Below are positions 49,729 to 59,167 of a DNA stretch of 64,000 nt, one piece after another. A model generated the notes under the pieces. It did no database searches, was not told the DNA's origin, and saw only the letters and a list, made by a program, of their open reading frames with translations. This stretch comes from Capnocytophaga sp. ARDL2. GTDB lineage: Bacteria > Bacteroidota > Bacteroidia > Flavobacteriales > Flavobacteriaceae. Position numbers and translations under genes: made by a program. Positions within the stretch are counted from its first letter, which is position 1, and each line of letters begins with the position of its first letter. The stretch covers positions 1,736,001-1,800,000 of the forward strand of contig NZ_CP168034.1 in the NCBI RefSeq assembly GCF_041530365.1, written 5' to 3'.

Positions 49729-50274
49729 ATGGAACAAAACAAACAATTAGAAAAGACTTACAAAAAATGGATTATCGCGTTGTCGGTAATAATTCCAGTT
49801 GCGGTAGCAGCGTTATTTGGTATCAATTTGAAAAAAATGGGGTACGATGTAGACCCCTTGACATTTTTACCTCCCATTTATGCAGCCATCAACGGATTGA
49901 CAGCAATTTTGTTGTTTTTGGCTGTAAATGCAATCAAAAAAGGAAATCGTTTGTTGCATGAAAAATTAATCAAATTTGCAATGGCGTGTTCAGTTGCGTT
50001 TTTGGTTATGTATGTGGCTTATCATATGACTTCGGAATCAACACCTTATGGAGGTGATGGAATGTTGAGATACATTTATTTCTTTATTTTGATTACACAC
50101 ATCGTGTTGTCGATTGTAATCATTCCGATTGTTTTGATAACTTACATGAGAGGAATTTTGAGCGACTATACCAAGCATAAAAAAATCGCACGAACTGCGT
50201 ATCCTTTGTGGATGTATGTAGCCGTTTCGGGAGTAATTGTTTATTTGATGATTTCGCCGTATTATGCAAGTTAA
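49729..50274 (+). CDS. DUF420 membrane protein
   Basis: 181 residues with about five membrane helices. Conserved His-containing segments fit DUF420: FLPPIYAAINGLTAILLF, AMACSVAFLVMYVAYHM, FILITHIVLSIVIIP, and KHKKIARTAYPLWMYVAVSGV. Members are linked to cytochrome oxidase (CtaM-like) assembly. It overlaps the following small gene by 11 bases, implying translational coupling. Confidence 0.85.
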   Translation: MEQNKQLEKTYKKWIIALSVIIPVAVAALFGINLKKMGYDVDPLTFLPPIYAAINGLTAILLFLAVNAIKKGNRLLHEKLIKFAMACSVAFLVMYVAYHMTSESTPYGGDGMLRYIYFFILITHIVLSIVIIPIVLITYMRGILSDYTKHKKIARTAYPLWMYVAVSGVIVYLMISPYYAS

Positions 50275-50503
50275 ACGATTTTTACCCTATATTTTTGGAA
50301 TATTTTTTCTATTCCAAAACACAGCATCGGCACAATGTGCAATGTGTAGAGCGGTGCTCGAAAGCGAGGGCAGTGGCAACACAGCTCAGGCGGTAAATGA
50401 CGGTATCGTATATTTGATGGTAGTTCCCTATTTACTGCTGATTGTAGTAGGGTGGGGGATTTACCGAGTGATGAAAAACAAAAAGCCAAAAACCGATGAA
50501 TAA
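50264..50503 (+). CDS. Small exported membrane protein with CxxC
   Basis: 79 residues: signal-like start (KRFLPYIFGIFFLFQNTASAQ), a Cys pair in CAMCRAVLESEG, then one membrane helix (about 47-68) and a basic tail. Found at the same place in related Sco/DUF420 clusters as far as I recall. The Cys pair could bind metal or act as a thiol; this is inference. It overlaps tsaB by 8 bases. Confidence 0.75.
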   Translation: MQVKRFLPYIFGIFFLFQNTASAQCAMCRAVLESEGSGNTAQAVNDGIVYLMVVPYLLLIVVGWGIYRVMKNKKPKTDE

Positions 50504-51161
50504 TTGGATTTTACACATTGAAACCGCAACAAAAAAATGTTCGGTTGCCTTGGCAAAAAATGGAGAATTGATTGTACTTCGAGAGATTTTGGAGGAAAAA
50601 TTCAACCATGCTGAAAAACTACATGTATTGTTTGAAGAATTGTTCCAAGAAGCACAGATTAGTTGGAAAGAATTATCAGCAATATCGGTTAGCAAAGGTC
50701 CAGGTTCTTACACAGGTTTGCGAATAGGCGTTTCATCGGCAAAAGGATTGTGTTATGCGTTGAACATTCCGTTGATTAGTGTCAATACATTGGAAATCAT
50801 TGCCCGACAATTGCAAGTAGCAGAGGGGGAACAAATCGTTTCGATGATAGATGCTCGAAGAATGGAAGTATTCGCAGCAATTTATGACAATCAATATAAT
50901 GAAATCAAGCCAACCTACGCTTGGATTGTAGAAGAAAATCCATTTTCAGAGGGAATCTATCATTTGGTAGGAGATGGAGCTATGAAATGTCAGAATATTT
51001 TAAAAGGAGAAAATATTCACTATTACCTAGAAATTCAACATCCATCAGCCAAAGAAATGGTACAGATAAGTTATCAAAAATATTTAAATAAAATATTTGA
51101 AGATGTTGCCTATTTTGAACCGTTTTATTTAAAAGATTTTCATTTAACCCAAAAACCGTAG
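50496..51161 (+). CDS. tsaB: tRNA threonylcarbamoyladenosine synthesis protein TsaB
   Basis: 221 residues of the ASKHA fold: ILHIETATKKCSVALAKNG at the N-terminus, SVSKGPGSYTGLRIGVSSAKGLC and MIDARRMEVFAAIYD. It partners TsaD in making the t6A modification at position 37 of ANN-decoding tRNAs. Last of the cluster that begins at 47882. Confidence 0.92.
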   Translation: MNNWILHIETATKKCSVALAKNGELIVLREILEEKFNHAEKLHVLFEELFQEAQISWKELSAISVSKGPGSYTGLRIGVSSAKGLCYALNIPLISVNTLEIIARQLQVAEGEQIVSMIDARRMEVFAAIYDNQYNEIKPTYAWIVEENPFSEGIYHLVGDGAMKCQNILKGENIHYYLEIQHPSAKEMVQISYQKYLNKIFEDVAYFEPFYLKDFHLTQKP

Positions 51162-51259
51162 GGGTTAATGACAATTAATCCAAATGAAAAAATAAATAAT
51201 TGATGTTTATAGGTTTATAAAATTCTCAATTTTAATAATTAATGAAATAATATTATATT

Positions 51260-52074
51260 ATGGAAGGGATTATACTTTTTGAAAAAAAATAAGAAGTTAT
51301 TATTATGTAGAAAAGGAAGAATGGTATTTTTCATTGGTAGATATTGTAGAAGTATTGACAGGTTCTATAAATCCAAGAGATTATTTAAAGAAAATTAGAA
51401 AAAGGGATTTAGAGTTAAATTCTTTCCTGGGGACAAATTGTCCCCAGGTACCAATGGTTACAGAATCAGGTAATAAAAGAAAAACATTAGCAGGAACTGT
51501 TGAGTAAATTATTCGTCTAATTCAATTAATACCAAGTCCTAAAGCAAAACCTTTTAAGCAATGGTTAGCAAAAGTTGGTTATGAAGGATTACAGGAAATT
51601 CAAGATCCAAGTCAAAGTTTAGATCGTGCAAGAGAAAACTGGCAAAAAATGGGGCGTTCTGAAAAATGGATTCAACAAAGAATGACAGGACAAGAAACGA
51701 GAAATAAACTCACGGATTATTGGTAAACTTCAGGAATCACAGAACAAAATCAATTTGCAATTTTGACAAATATTATTCATCAGGAATGGAGTGGCTTAAC
51801 GGTGAAAGAGCATAAAGAGTTAAAAGGATTGAAAAGTCAAAATCTGAGAGACCACATAACTGAGGTAGAGCTTCTTTTTACAACTTTGGCAGAACTTTCT
51901 ATAAGACAAATAGCAGAATCAGATAATGCAAAAGGAATGAAAGAAAATGCAAAAGCTAGTAAAAAAGGAGGAGAAGTTGCCAAAAATGCAAGAATAGAAT
52001 TAGAACAAAAGACAGGAAAAAATGTAGTAACAGGAGAAATTTTTTTACCTCCAAAAAAGAAAAATATAAAATAA
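51260..52074 (+). pseudogene. BRO-N (phage antirepressor-like) protein, inactivated
   Basis: Starts MEGIILFEKK, then needs one more A in the run near 51282-51290 to read YYYVEKEEWYFSLVDIVEVLT...GTNCPQVPMVTESGNK, meets TAA for Gln in GTVE-stop-IIRLIQLIPSPKAKPFKQWLAKVGYE, and TAA again after KLTDYW, then runs clean through EWSGLTVKEHKELKGLKSQN to KKKNIK. Two stops and one indel make this a true pseudogene. Relatives occur in many Bacteroidota, often as stray mobile genes. Confidence 0.85.
51427..51449. repeat. Perfect palindrome inside the BRO pseudogene
   Basis: CCTGGGGACA, loop AAT, TGTCCCCAGG: ten perfect pairs, GC-rich against an AT-rich background. It spans the codons for the family motif LGTNCPQV. 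Confidence 0.75.
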
Positions 52075-52132
52075 ATTTTAAACCCTGTTTCCTCCTAACA
52101 GGTATTCTCCCCTTTGGGGATAGGGGGCTGAT

Positions 52133-53259
52133 ATGAAAAACCTACAAATGGTGGACTTAAAAAGTCAGTACCAACATATTAAAGAAGAAATCAATCAAGG
52201 AATACAAGAAGTATTAGAAACGACAGCATTTATTAACGGCCCAAAGTACACGAATTTCAAAAGTCATTGGAAGACTACTTAGGAGTAAAACATGTGATTC
52301 CGTGTGCCAATGGTACCGATGCATTGCAAATCGCTATGATGGGATTGGGATTGAAACCAGAAGATGAAGTCATCACAGCCGATTTTACATTTGCTGCTAC
52401 GGTAGAGGTAATTGCCTTGTTACAGTTGACACCAGTTTTGGTAGATGTGGATATGGATACGATGAATATTTCGGTAGAGGCAATCAAAAAAGCGATTACG
52501 CCAAAAACCAAAGCCATTGTACCAGTTCATTTGTTTGGTCGAGTTGCCAATATGGACGAAATTATGGCAATTGCCAAAGAACACAATTTGTTTGTTATCG
52601 AAGACAACGCTCAAGGAATCGGTGCGGATTATGAAACCAACGGAATAACTGTAAAAACAGGAGCAATTGCACATGTGGGAGCTACTTCGTTTTTTCCGTC
52701 AAAAAATTTGGGATGTTACGGAGATGGAGGAGCTATTTTTACCAATGATGACGAATTGGCTCATACGATTAGAGGAATTGTTAATCACGGAATGTATGTG
52801 AGATATCATCACGATGTAATAGGGGTAAATTCGCGTTTAGACAGTATTCAAGCGGTGGTGTTACAAGCAAAATTACCACATCTGGATAGTTACAATCAAG
52901 CGAGAAGAACGGCAGCGAAAAAATACAACGAGGCCTTGAAAAATCATGCTGCGATTGTAGTTCCACAATTTGATGAAAGCAAAAACGACCACGTTTTTCA
53001 TCAGTATGTTTTGAGAATTACCAATGGAAAACGCGATGCATTATTGGCACATTTGCAAGAAAAACAAATTCCATGTGCGATTTATTATCCGATACCATTG
53101 CATAAGCAAAAAGCCTATTTAGCCCCAAGATACAAAGAAGAAAACTTTGTAATAACCAATCAGTTGAGTAATGAAGTAATTGCCTTACCAATGCACACCG
53201 AATTGACGGATGAACAAATTCAATACATTACTCAAACGATATTGGAGTTTTTGGGATAA
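52133..53259 (+). CDS. DegT/DnrJ/EryC1/StrS aminotransferase, one-base frameshift
   Basis: PLP-dependent sugar aminotransferase. Start MKNLQMVDLKSQYQHIKEEI (52133). One A must be added near 52244 (CCAAAGTAC to CCAAAAGTAC) to read INGPKVHEFQKSLEDYLGV instead of a stop; the frame then runs to 53259, 375 residues, normal length. PLP site: VIPCANGTDALQIAM, EDNAQGIGADY and FFPSKNLGCYGDGGA with the Schiff-base Lys. Likely makes an amino sugar for a surface polysaccharide; no other such genes lie nearby. Confidence 0.92.
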
Positions 53260-53284
53260 ATTTTTATTTTCCCTAAAAATGTCC

Positions 53285-53292
53285 TATTTTTG
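53285..53292 (+). promoter_or_regulatory. Probable -7 element of the AraC gene
   Basis: TATTTTTG, 26 bases before the start; -33 region weak. Confidence 0.45.
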
Positions 53293-53317
53293 AATCTTAA
53301 AACAAGAAAATTAGAAT

Positions 53318-53884
53318 ATGAAATTACTTCGAATAAAAAATATGGTGAGTTCACGATGTATTTTAGTCATCGAGCGATTGATGGAAGATATGGGGTTTGA
53401 ACTCAATGATGTGGATTTAGGTGTGATAGAGTTTCACGAAGCAATTACATTAGAAGACCGTAATAAAATTGAAAAGGCCATTCAATCTTTGGGATTTGAA
53501 ATATTGGATGAAAAAAAAAGTTTGTTAGTAGAAAGAATAAAAAATCAAATCATCGAATTGGTTTCAAAAGATCTCAATGATTTACAAATTACCTTACCCG
53601 AATATTTGCAAAGTAAATTGCAGATTGAATACGATGTTTTGGAAGAATTATTTTCACAGCAAGAGTCGCAATCTATTGAACAGTTTTACACTTTACAAGA
53701 AATAGAAAAGGTAAAAGAATTGTTGGTGTATGAAGATTTTACACTTTCAGAAATAGCTTTTAAACTCAATTACAATTCTTCGGCAAGTTTGAGTGCACAG
53801 TTCAAAAAAATAACAGGATTGCCCCCTTCTCATTTTATGGAAATTAAAAAACAAAAACAAAATATTATTAATCAAATCAATTGA
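53318..53884 (+). CDS. AraC-family transcriptional regulator
   Basis: 188 residues. The C-terminal half holds an AraC helix-turn-helix (VYEDFTLSEIAFKLNYNSSASLSAQFKKITGLPP in parts: a recognition helix SASLSAQFKKI). The N-terminal 85 residues form a small alpha/beta domain (SSRCILVIERLMEDMGF, GVIEFHEAITLEDRNKI) resembling a heavy-metal-associated fold rather than a cupin sensor. It is upstream of fabG by 5 bases and may be in the same transcript. Ligand unknown. Confidence 0.82.
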   Translation: MKLLRIKNMVSSRCILVIERLMEDMGFELNDVDLGVIEFHEAITLEDRNKIEKAIQSLGFEILDEKKSLLVERIKNQIIELVSKDLNDLQITLPEYLQSKLQIEYDVLEELFSQQESQSIEQFYTLQEIEKVKELLVYEDFTLSEIAFKLNYNSSASLSAQFKKITGLPPSHFMEIKKQKQNIINQIN

Positions 53885-53889
53885 TAAAA

Positions 53890-54636
53890 ATGAAATTATT
53901 AGAAAATAAAGTAGCGATTATCACAGGAGCTACACGCGGAATTGGTAGAGGAATTGCTATCGAGTTTGCAAAGCAAGGAGCAGATGTTGCCTTTACTTAC
54001 AGCTCGTCTGTACAAGCAGCTACAGAATTGGAAAACGAATTGATTGCTTTGGGAGTAAAAGCAAAAGGATACCAATCAAATGCAGCAGATTTTGAACAAT
54101 CACAAAAATTGGTAGATGAAATTTTGGAATATTTTGGTACCATCGATGTATTGATCAACAATGCAGGAATTACCAAAGACAATTTGTTGATGAGAATGTC
54201 TGAAGCTGATTATGACGAAGTAATTGCAGTGAACTTGAAATCAGTTTTCAACATGACCAAAGCTGTACAACGTACTTTATTGAAAAACCGCAAAGGTTCG
54301 ATTATCAATATGAGTTCCGTTGTAGGTGTAAAAGGAAATGCAGGTCAAGCAAATTACGCAGCATCAAAAGCTGGAATTATTGGTTTTTCTAAATCTGTAG
54401 CTTTGGAATTAGGTTCGAGAAATATTCGTTGTAACGTAATTGCACCAGGATTTATTGAAACAGAAATGACTGCAAAATTAGGTGAAAATGTAGTAAAAGG
54501 TTGGATAGACGCCATTCCTTTGAAAAGAGGAGGGAAGCCAGAAGATATTGCAAATGCATGTGTTTTCTTAGCATCAGATTTGTCAATCTATATCACAGGA
54601 CAAGTATTGAATGTTGACGGAGGAATGTTGACATAA
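53890..54636 (+). CDS. fabG: 3-oxoacyl-[ACP] reductase
   Basis: NADPH-dependent ketoreduction step of fatty-acid elongation. 248 residues from ATG 53890 (MKLLENKVAIITG). SDR motifs: TGATRGIGRGIA, NNAG, catalytic Ser143, Tyr156 and Lys160 (MSSVVG, YAASKAG), and RCNVIAPGFIETEM. C-terminus TGQVLNVDGGM is typical FabG. Ended by the hairpin at 54649. Confidence 0.92.
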   Translation: MKLLENKVAIITGATRGIGRGIAIEFAKQGADVAFTYSSSVQAATELENELIALGVKAKGYQSNAADFEQSQKLVDEILEYFGTIDVLINNAGITKDNLLMRMSEADYDEVIAVNLKSVFNMTKAVQRTLLKNRKGSIINMSSVVGVKGNAGQANYAASKAGIIGFSKSVALELGSRNIRCNVIAPGFIETEMTAKLGENVVKGWIDAIPLKRGGKPEDIANACVFLASDLSIYITGQVLNVDGGMLT

Positions 54637-54648
54637 TTAATTATAAAT

Positions 54649-54682
54649 AAAAAACGGTTTTTCAATTGAAAAACCGTTTTTT
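54649..54682. terminator. Bidirectional terminator between fabG and the T9SS protein
   Basis: AAAAAACGGTTTTTC pairs with GAAAAACCGTTTTTT around AATT: 15 perfect pairs with A and T tracts, serving both convergent genes. Confidence 0.93.
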
Positions 54683-54698
54683 ATGGATATCATTCAGA

Positions 54699-55955
54699 TT
54701 ATTTATTTGCTTCAAAATGTAAGTAACCTGCTTTTTTGATGCGTTTGCTTACATCGTTTGTTTTGATAGTATATTCAACAATGTAGTAATAAGTACCTGT
54801 TGGAACTTTTTCACCTGGATTGATTACACCTTTACCTTCGGCATATCCTCTAAACACATTACCGTTGCTGTCATAATTTTCAGTGTGGTAAATTTCTCTA
54901 CCCCATCTGTTGAAGATACGTACTGTGTTTTCAGGATATCTTTGAATGTTTTTGATGTAGAAATAATCGTTGTTTCCGTCGTTGTTGTCAGTTACAACAT
55001 TATGAATAACCACATCTCCTTCTTCAATCCAATCTTTTTTGATTCTACCCAAAGTAAATACGCCGTAGTTTTCCATTTTTACAGGTGTAGTAACTGTTTT
55101 ACTTGCAAAATCTACTACCCCTCCTTCGTCAATCCACAATTTTTCAGCTTCATCCCAACGAACCACGCGTAACAATTCTGTTTTGTTCCCTAATAATTCA
55201 GTTGGAGTTGTACGCTCGTCCCAAGATAAAGTTACTAAAACTTGGCTGTCAGTAGGGTGGTCTTTTTTGATAATCCAATATTCTTTGTTGTCTATCAATT
55301 CGATACTACCTTCTTTATCTTTATGAGGATATTGAGTATTAGAATTAATGAGGAAATATTCGCCTGTAAAACTATCAGCTTCTAAAGCAGGAGCAGAAAT
55401 ACTTGCAAAACGGTAGTATCTACCATCACCAATTGGATATTTGAATTGTTCGTTTCCTATTTTTTCAACCTCTCCATCTACGTGTGATTTATCAGCTGTA
55501 TTAATGTGATTGGCACCTTTTAGAAATACAAACGCACCACCGTTTTCATGATCCATATATACAATACCATCCGAAAAATTTACCAAACCTTTGTAAACAG
55601 TTTCGTTTGATATGGTAAATTGAGAAGCATTGTTGAAAATAGCATTGTAGAAATAGCTAGGAGCATTTCCACTAATTTTTTGAATATTGGATTTTTTTCC
55701 TTCAAAAACTACATAACCAGTTGTTTTGTTTTGAGTGAAAGAAACGTCACCTTCGTTGTTGTAATCAGCGTAAAAATAAAATTCACCATCATTGATCATT
55801 TTTCCACTTGTATGATTTTCGAAATCAAAATAGGTAGAAACAATGGTATGTGGCTCTACAGAAAGCATACCTTTGTTTACGGTTTTAGCCTCTTGAGAAA
55901 ATACAGAAATATTTGCCAATGCTAAAAAGCTAATTACTATATTCTTTTTCTTCAT
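54699..55955 (-). CDS. T9SS type B sorting (gliding-motility C-terminal domain) surface protein
   Basis: 418 residues with a signal peptide (MKKKNIVISFLALANISVFSQ), a beta-rich body, and a C-terminal domain of the gliding motility-associated type (VTDNNDGNNDYFYIKNIQRYP, VRIFNRWGREIYH, GKVPTGTYYY-like end). That domain directs export and cell-surface attachment by the type IX system. The passenger region has no domain I recognise. It is 80 bases downstream of the 360-bp repeat protein, on the same strand. Confidence 0.87.
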   Translation of the reverse strand: MKKKNIVISFLALANISVFSQEAKTVNKGMLSVEPHTIVSTYFDFENHTSGKMINDGEFYFYADYNNEGDVSFTQNKTTGYVVFEGKKSNIQKISGNAPSYFYNAIFNNASQFTISNETVYKGLVNFSDGIVYMDHENGGAFVFLKGANHINTADKSHVDGEVEKIGNEQFKYPIGDGRYYRFASISAPALEADSFTGEYFLINSNTQYPHKDKEGSIELIDNKEYWIIKKDHPTDSQVLVTLSWDERTTPTELLGNKTELLRVVRWDEAEKLWIDEGGVVDFASKTVTTPVKMENYGVFTLGRIKKDWIEEGDVVIHNVVTDNNDGNNDYFYIKNIQRYPENTVRIFNRWGREIYHTENYDSNGNVFRGYAEGKGVINPGEKVPTGTYYYIVEYTIKTNDVSKRIKKAGYLHFEANK

Positions 55956-55992
55956 TATTATTCGATTTGAAGTTAAATTACTAATTTATAAT

Positions 55993-56021
55993 ATACCAGT
56001 GTACTTTACATACACTGGTAT
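55993..56021 (-). terminator. Hairpin between the repeat protein and T9SS gene
   Basis: ATACCAGTGTA (55993-56003) pairs with TACACTGGTAT (56011-56021), 11 perfect pairs. Without a T run on the minus strand it may only reduce read-through from the repeat gene. Confidence 0.6.
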
Positions 56022-56035
56022 TTTATTGTCATAAA

Positions 56036-58978
56036 TTAGTCGTTGAAATATTCCAAGATGATATAGTATTCACCTGCTGGATGTCCTACACTCATTACCC
56101 CATGTCCTAAAGTCATCACTCCAGTAGAAGGATTGTATGAAGAATAGTCACTTGTAAATTTATTAGTTGTTTTACCGATAAATCTAAATCCGATGATGTT
56201 TGTTGGTCTTGAATCTGCTGGTAATATAATTTGAGTACCACCTGTGTGGTTGTACGTCAAAGTTTTTTCATATACTGTTTTACCATCAACCCATTTTTTA
56301 CCCGTAGCTTTTTCAGTAGATGAATAAGTAGGTTCAAATGTTTTTACAACACCGTTAGCATCTACTACAACAAATTTATCATTTTCGATTTCAGTAGTAG
56401 GTTGTAATCCCTCTAAAGCTATAGTATTAGTAGCGTCTGTTGTAATTTTAGTAGGCTTGATTAATGTACCACCAAGGTGAACGGTATTTGCATCAGGTTT
56501 GTTTAATCCATTTGCAGCTGTCCAGTTCAATCCTGGAATTGTAACTTCAGATGTTGTATTATCAGTGTAATTTACTGTCAACTTAGCCGGATCTGTTGTA
56601 TCTTGAACAATACTTGTTATACCTCTACCGTCTTTGCCATCGTAAACTGTGTATGTATTTACAACAATACCATCGATTTTGTATGTAATCTTTTTACCTT
56701 TAGGTGTATTAGCAGTTGCAGCTACATCTTCAATTTCAATAGTTGGAGTTTTACCGTTTTCACCATCTACACCATTTTTCACTTGAATTGGCAATGTATT
56801 ACCATTTGACAATGTAACTGTCATTGTAGTAAATCCTGGTACATTTTGACTAGCATCAACAGCTACATTAGTAATACTTACACCGTCATCCCCTTTGTTT
56901 ACGGTAATTTCAGTTTCAGCACCATCCGTAGTTTTAACTTTAACTATAGAATTTCCGTCCGAATCTTTAGTTTCTGTAATAGCTGAAATTCCTACACCAT
57001 CGTAAACTGTGTATGTATTTACAACAATACCATCGATTTTGTATGTAATCTTTTTACCTTTAGGTGTATTAGCAGTTGCAGCTATATCTTCAATTTCGAT
57101 AGTTGGAGTTTTACCGTTTTCACCATCTACACCATTTTTCACTTGAATTGGCAATGTATTACCATTTGACAATGTAACTGTCATTGTAGTAAATCCTGGT
57201 ACATTTTGACTAGCATCAACAGCTACATTAGTAATGCTTACACCGTCATCCCCTTTGTTTACGGTAATTTCAGTTTCAGCACCATCCGTAGTTTTAACTT
57301 TAACTATAGAATTTCCGTCTGAATCTTTAGTTTCTGTAATAGCTGAAATTCCTACACCATCGTAAACTGTGTATGTATTTACAACAATACCATCGATTTT
57401 GTATGTAATCTTTTTACCTTTAGGTGTATTAGCAGTTGCAGCTACATCTTCAATTTCAATAGTTGGAGTTTTACCGTTTTCACCATCTACACCATTTTTC
57501 ACTTGAATTGGCAATGTATTACCATTTGACAATGTAACTGTCATTGTAGTAAATCCTGGTACATTTTGACTAGCATCAACAGCTACATTAGTAATGCTTA
57601 CACCGTCATCCCCTTTGTTTACGGTAATTTCAGTTTCAGCACCATCCGTAGTTTTAACTTTAACTATAGAATTTCCGTCCGAATCTTTAGTTTCTGTAAT
57701 AGCTGAAATTCCTACACCATCGTAAACTGTGTATGTATTTACAACAATACCATCGATTTTGTATGTAATCTTTTTACCTTTAGGTGTATTAGCAGTTGCA
57801 GCTATATCTTCAATTTCAATAGTTGGAGTTTTACCGTTTTCACCATCTACACCATTTTTCACTTGAATTGGCAATGTATTACCATTTGACAATGTAACTG
57901 TCATTGTAGTAAATCCTGGTACATTTTGACTAGCATCAACTGTGATTGTATCAATTCCTACACCATCATTGATTGTAAAAGGAGTAGCTGAAGTACCGTC
58001 TGTATAGTTTACAGTAACAGTTGTAATTCCAGTAGTAGGGTCTTTTACAGTATTAATAGATTCTATACCTCTACCGTTCAATGAATCCCCAGTGTTTGTC
58101 CAAGTACCATTATCTTTTACCCAAACATCACCTGTAGTGGTGTCAACATAAGAGTCACCGTTTTTACCATCAATATTCTCAGGATTTCCACTTCCCGAAA
58201 GGAAAGAAGCTCCATCGTTGATTGGGAATGGAGTAGCGGAAGTACCATTCGTATAGTTTACTGTAGCGCTAGTAATTCCAGTTACAGGATCTTTGACCGT
58301 TGCAATAGAAGCGATACCTACACCGTCTTCACCATCATCTCCTTTAGGACCTTGAATACCTTGAATACCCTGAGGACCTTGAGGCAAAGGCAATTCAGCC
58401 ATTGTACCGTTTGTATAAGTAATGATTGCAATTGATGGGTTCGAAGGATTTACTGTGATATTCGCAATACCATTTCCAGTAGGACCTTCTAATAAATTGA
58501 TTGTAACTGCTTCACCCAATTCGTTTGTGTAAGTAAATGAAGTACCGTTGTCAACGATAGTTGTAGGGATGTTTAAGTCTGAAATATTTACTTGAGTTAT
58601 ATTTCCAACAGAGTCAATCAATTTCAATACACCATTTTCTACAATCATAGAAGCGTTTGTAGTATCAGTATCCAAATCAGCAATGTCGTTTGCATTTATG
58701 ATTCTATGCCATTTGTCCACATACCAATAGTAGTAACCTGGTGTAATTAAGTTACTGTTTGTAGTATTAAATACTAATAAAGAGTTAACGTTTCCATTTG
58801 TAATAGTTGTAGCATCAGTAATGTTTTGCAATGCTACTCTTGGTATCAAAATACCTTTATCTGCTGCTACTACATCAAGTTGTGCAGAGTTGTTTGGTGT
58901 CAAGGTACCTATACCAACCTGTGCATTTGAAACAAAGCCTATCATTATAAGCGATATAGGTAAAAGTCTTTTTTTCAT
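56036..58978 (-). CDS. Exported collagen-like/tandem-repeat surface protein
   Basis: 980 residues. Signal peptide (MKKRLLPISLIMIGFVSNAQ) and an N-terminal VGIGTLTPNNSAQLDV block typical of Bacteroidota surface fibre proteins. A short collagen-like Gly-x-y stretch (GPQGIQGIQGPKGDDGEDG) lies near 196-215. Residues about 346-779 hold 120-residue tandem repeats (GEDGENGKTPTIEIED-type units with VDASQNVPGFTTMTVTLSN and KGDDGVSITNV). A C-terminal domain ends GHPAGEYYIILEYFND. No T9SS signal is evident, so it may depend on the T9SS protein downstream or another route. Likely an adhesin or surface fibre; inferred. Confidence 0.85.
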   Translation of the reverse strand: MKKRLLPISLIMIGFVSNAQVGIGTLTPNNSAQLDVVAADKGILIPRVALQNITDATTITNGNVNSLLVFNTTNSNLITPGYYYWYVDKWHRIINANDIADLDTDTTNASMIVENGVLKLIDSVGNITQVNISDLNIPTTIVDNGTSFTYTNELGEAVTINLLEGPTGNGIANITVNPSNPSIAIITYTNGTMAELPLPQGPQGIQGIQGPKGDDGEDGVGIASIATVKDPVTGITSATVNYTNGTSATPFPINDGASFLSGSGNPENIDGKNGDSYVDTTTGDVWVKDNGTWTNTGDSLNGRGIESINTVKDPTTGITTVTVNYTDGTSATPFTINDGVGIDTITVDASQNVPGFTTMTVTLSNGNTLPIQVKNGVDGENGKTPTIEIEDIAATANTPKGKKITYKIDGIVVNTYTVYDGVGISAITETKDSDGNSIVKVKTTDGAETEITVNKGDDGVSITNVAVDASQNVPGFTTMTVTLSNGNTLPIQVKNGVDGENGKTPTIEIEDVAATANTPKGKKITYKIDGIVVNTYTVYDGVGISAITETKDSDGNSIVKVKTTDGAETEITVNKGDDGVSITNVAVDASQNVPGFTTMTVTLSNGNTLPIQVKNGVDGENGKTPTIEIEDIAATANTPKGKKITYKIDGIVVNTYTVYDGVGISAITETKDSDGNSIVKVKTTDGAETEITVNKGDDGVSITNVAVDASQNVPGFTTMTVTLSNGNTLPIQVKNGVDGENGKTPTIEIEDVAATANTPKGKKITYKIDGIVVNTYTVYDGKDGRGITSIVQDTTDPAKLTVNYTDNTTSEVTIPGLNWTAANGLNKPDANTVHLGGTLIKPTKITTDATNTIALEGLQPTTEIENDKFVVVDANGVVKTFEPTYSSTEKATGKKWVDGKTVYEKTLTYNHTGGTQIILPADSRPTNIIGFRFIGKTTNKFTSDYSSYNPSTGVMTLGHGVMSVGHPAGEYYIILEYFND
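56641..57942 (-). repeat. 360-bp in-frame tandem repeats
   Basis: Units begin at 56641, 57001, 57361 and 57721 (the last partial, to 57942), each near-identical. Rare differences follow a pattern: the codon for IEDV/IEDI alternates Val, Ile, Val, Ile along the plus strand. Confidence 0.95.
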
Positions 58979-59167
58979 TTTTTATTTTTTGACTGTTTTA
59001 AACTTGTAAAGTTACCTATTTTAAATGAATTAGAAGTTTTTTTTGTCAAAAGAATAGCTTTGTAGGTGTGTTAAATATTAATTAATTTTTCTAATAAACT
59101 AAAATGTAAATTTTGCAATAATTTCACGGATATTGTCAATTATCGTGTCGAATATCTTAAATCGATT

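Noticed and set aside
56641..57942. CRISPR-like array
   Set aside because: The 360-bp units are in-frame coding repeats with no short repeat-spacer structure.
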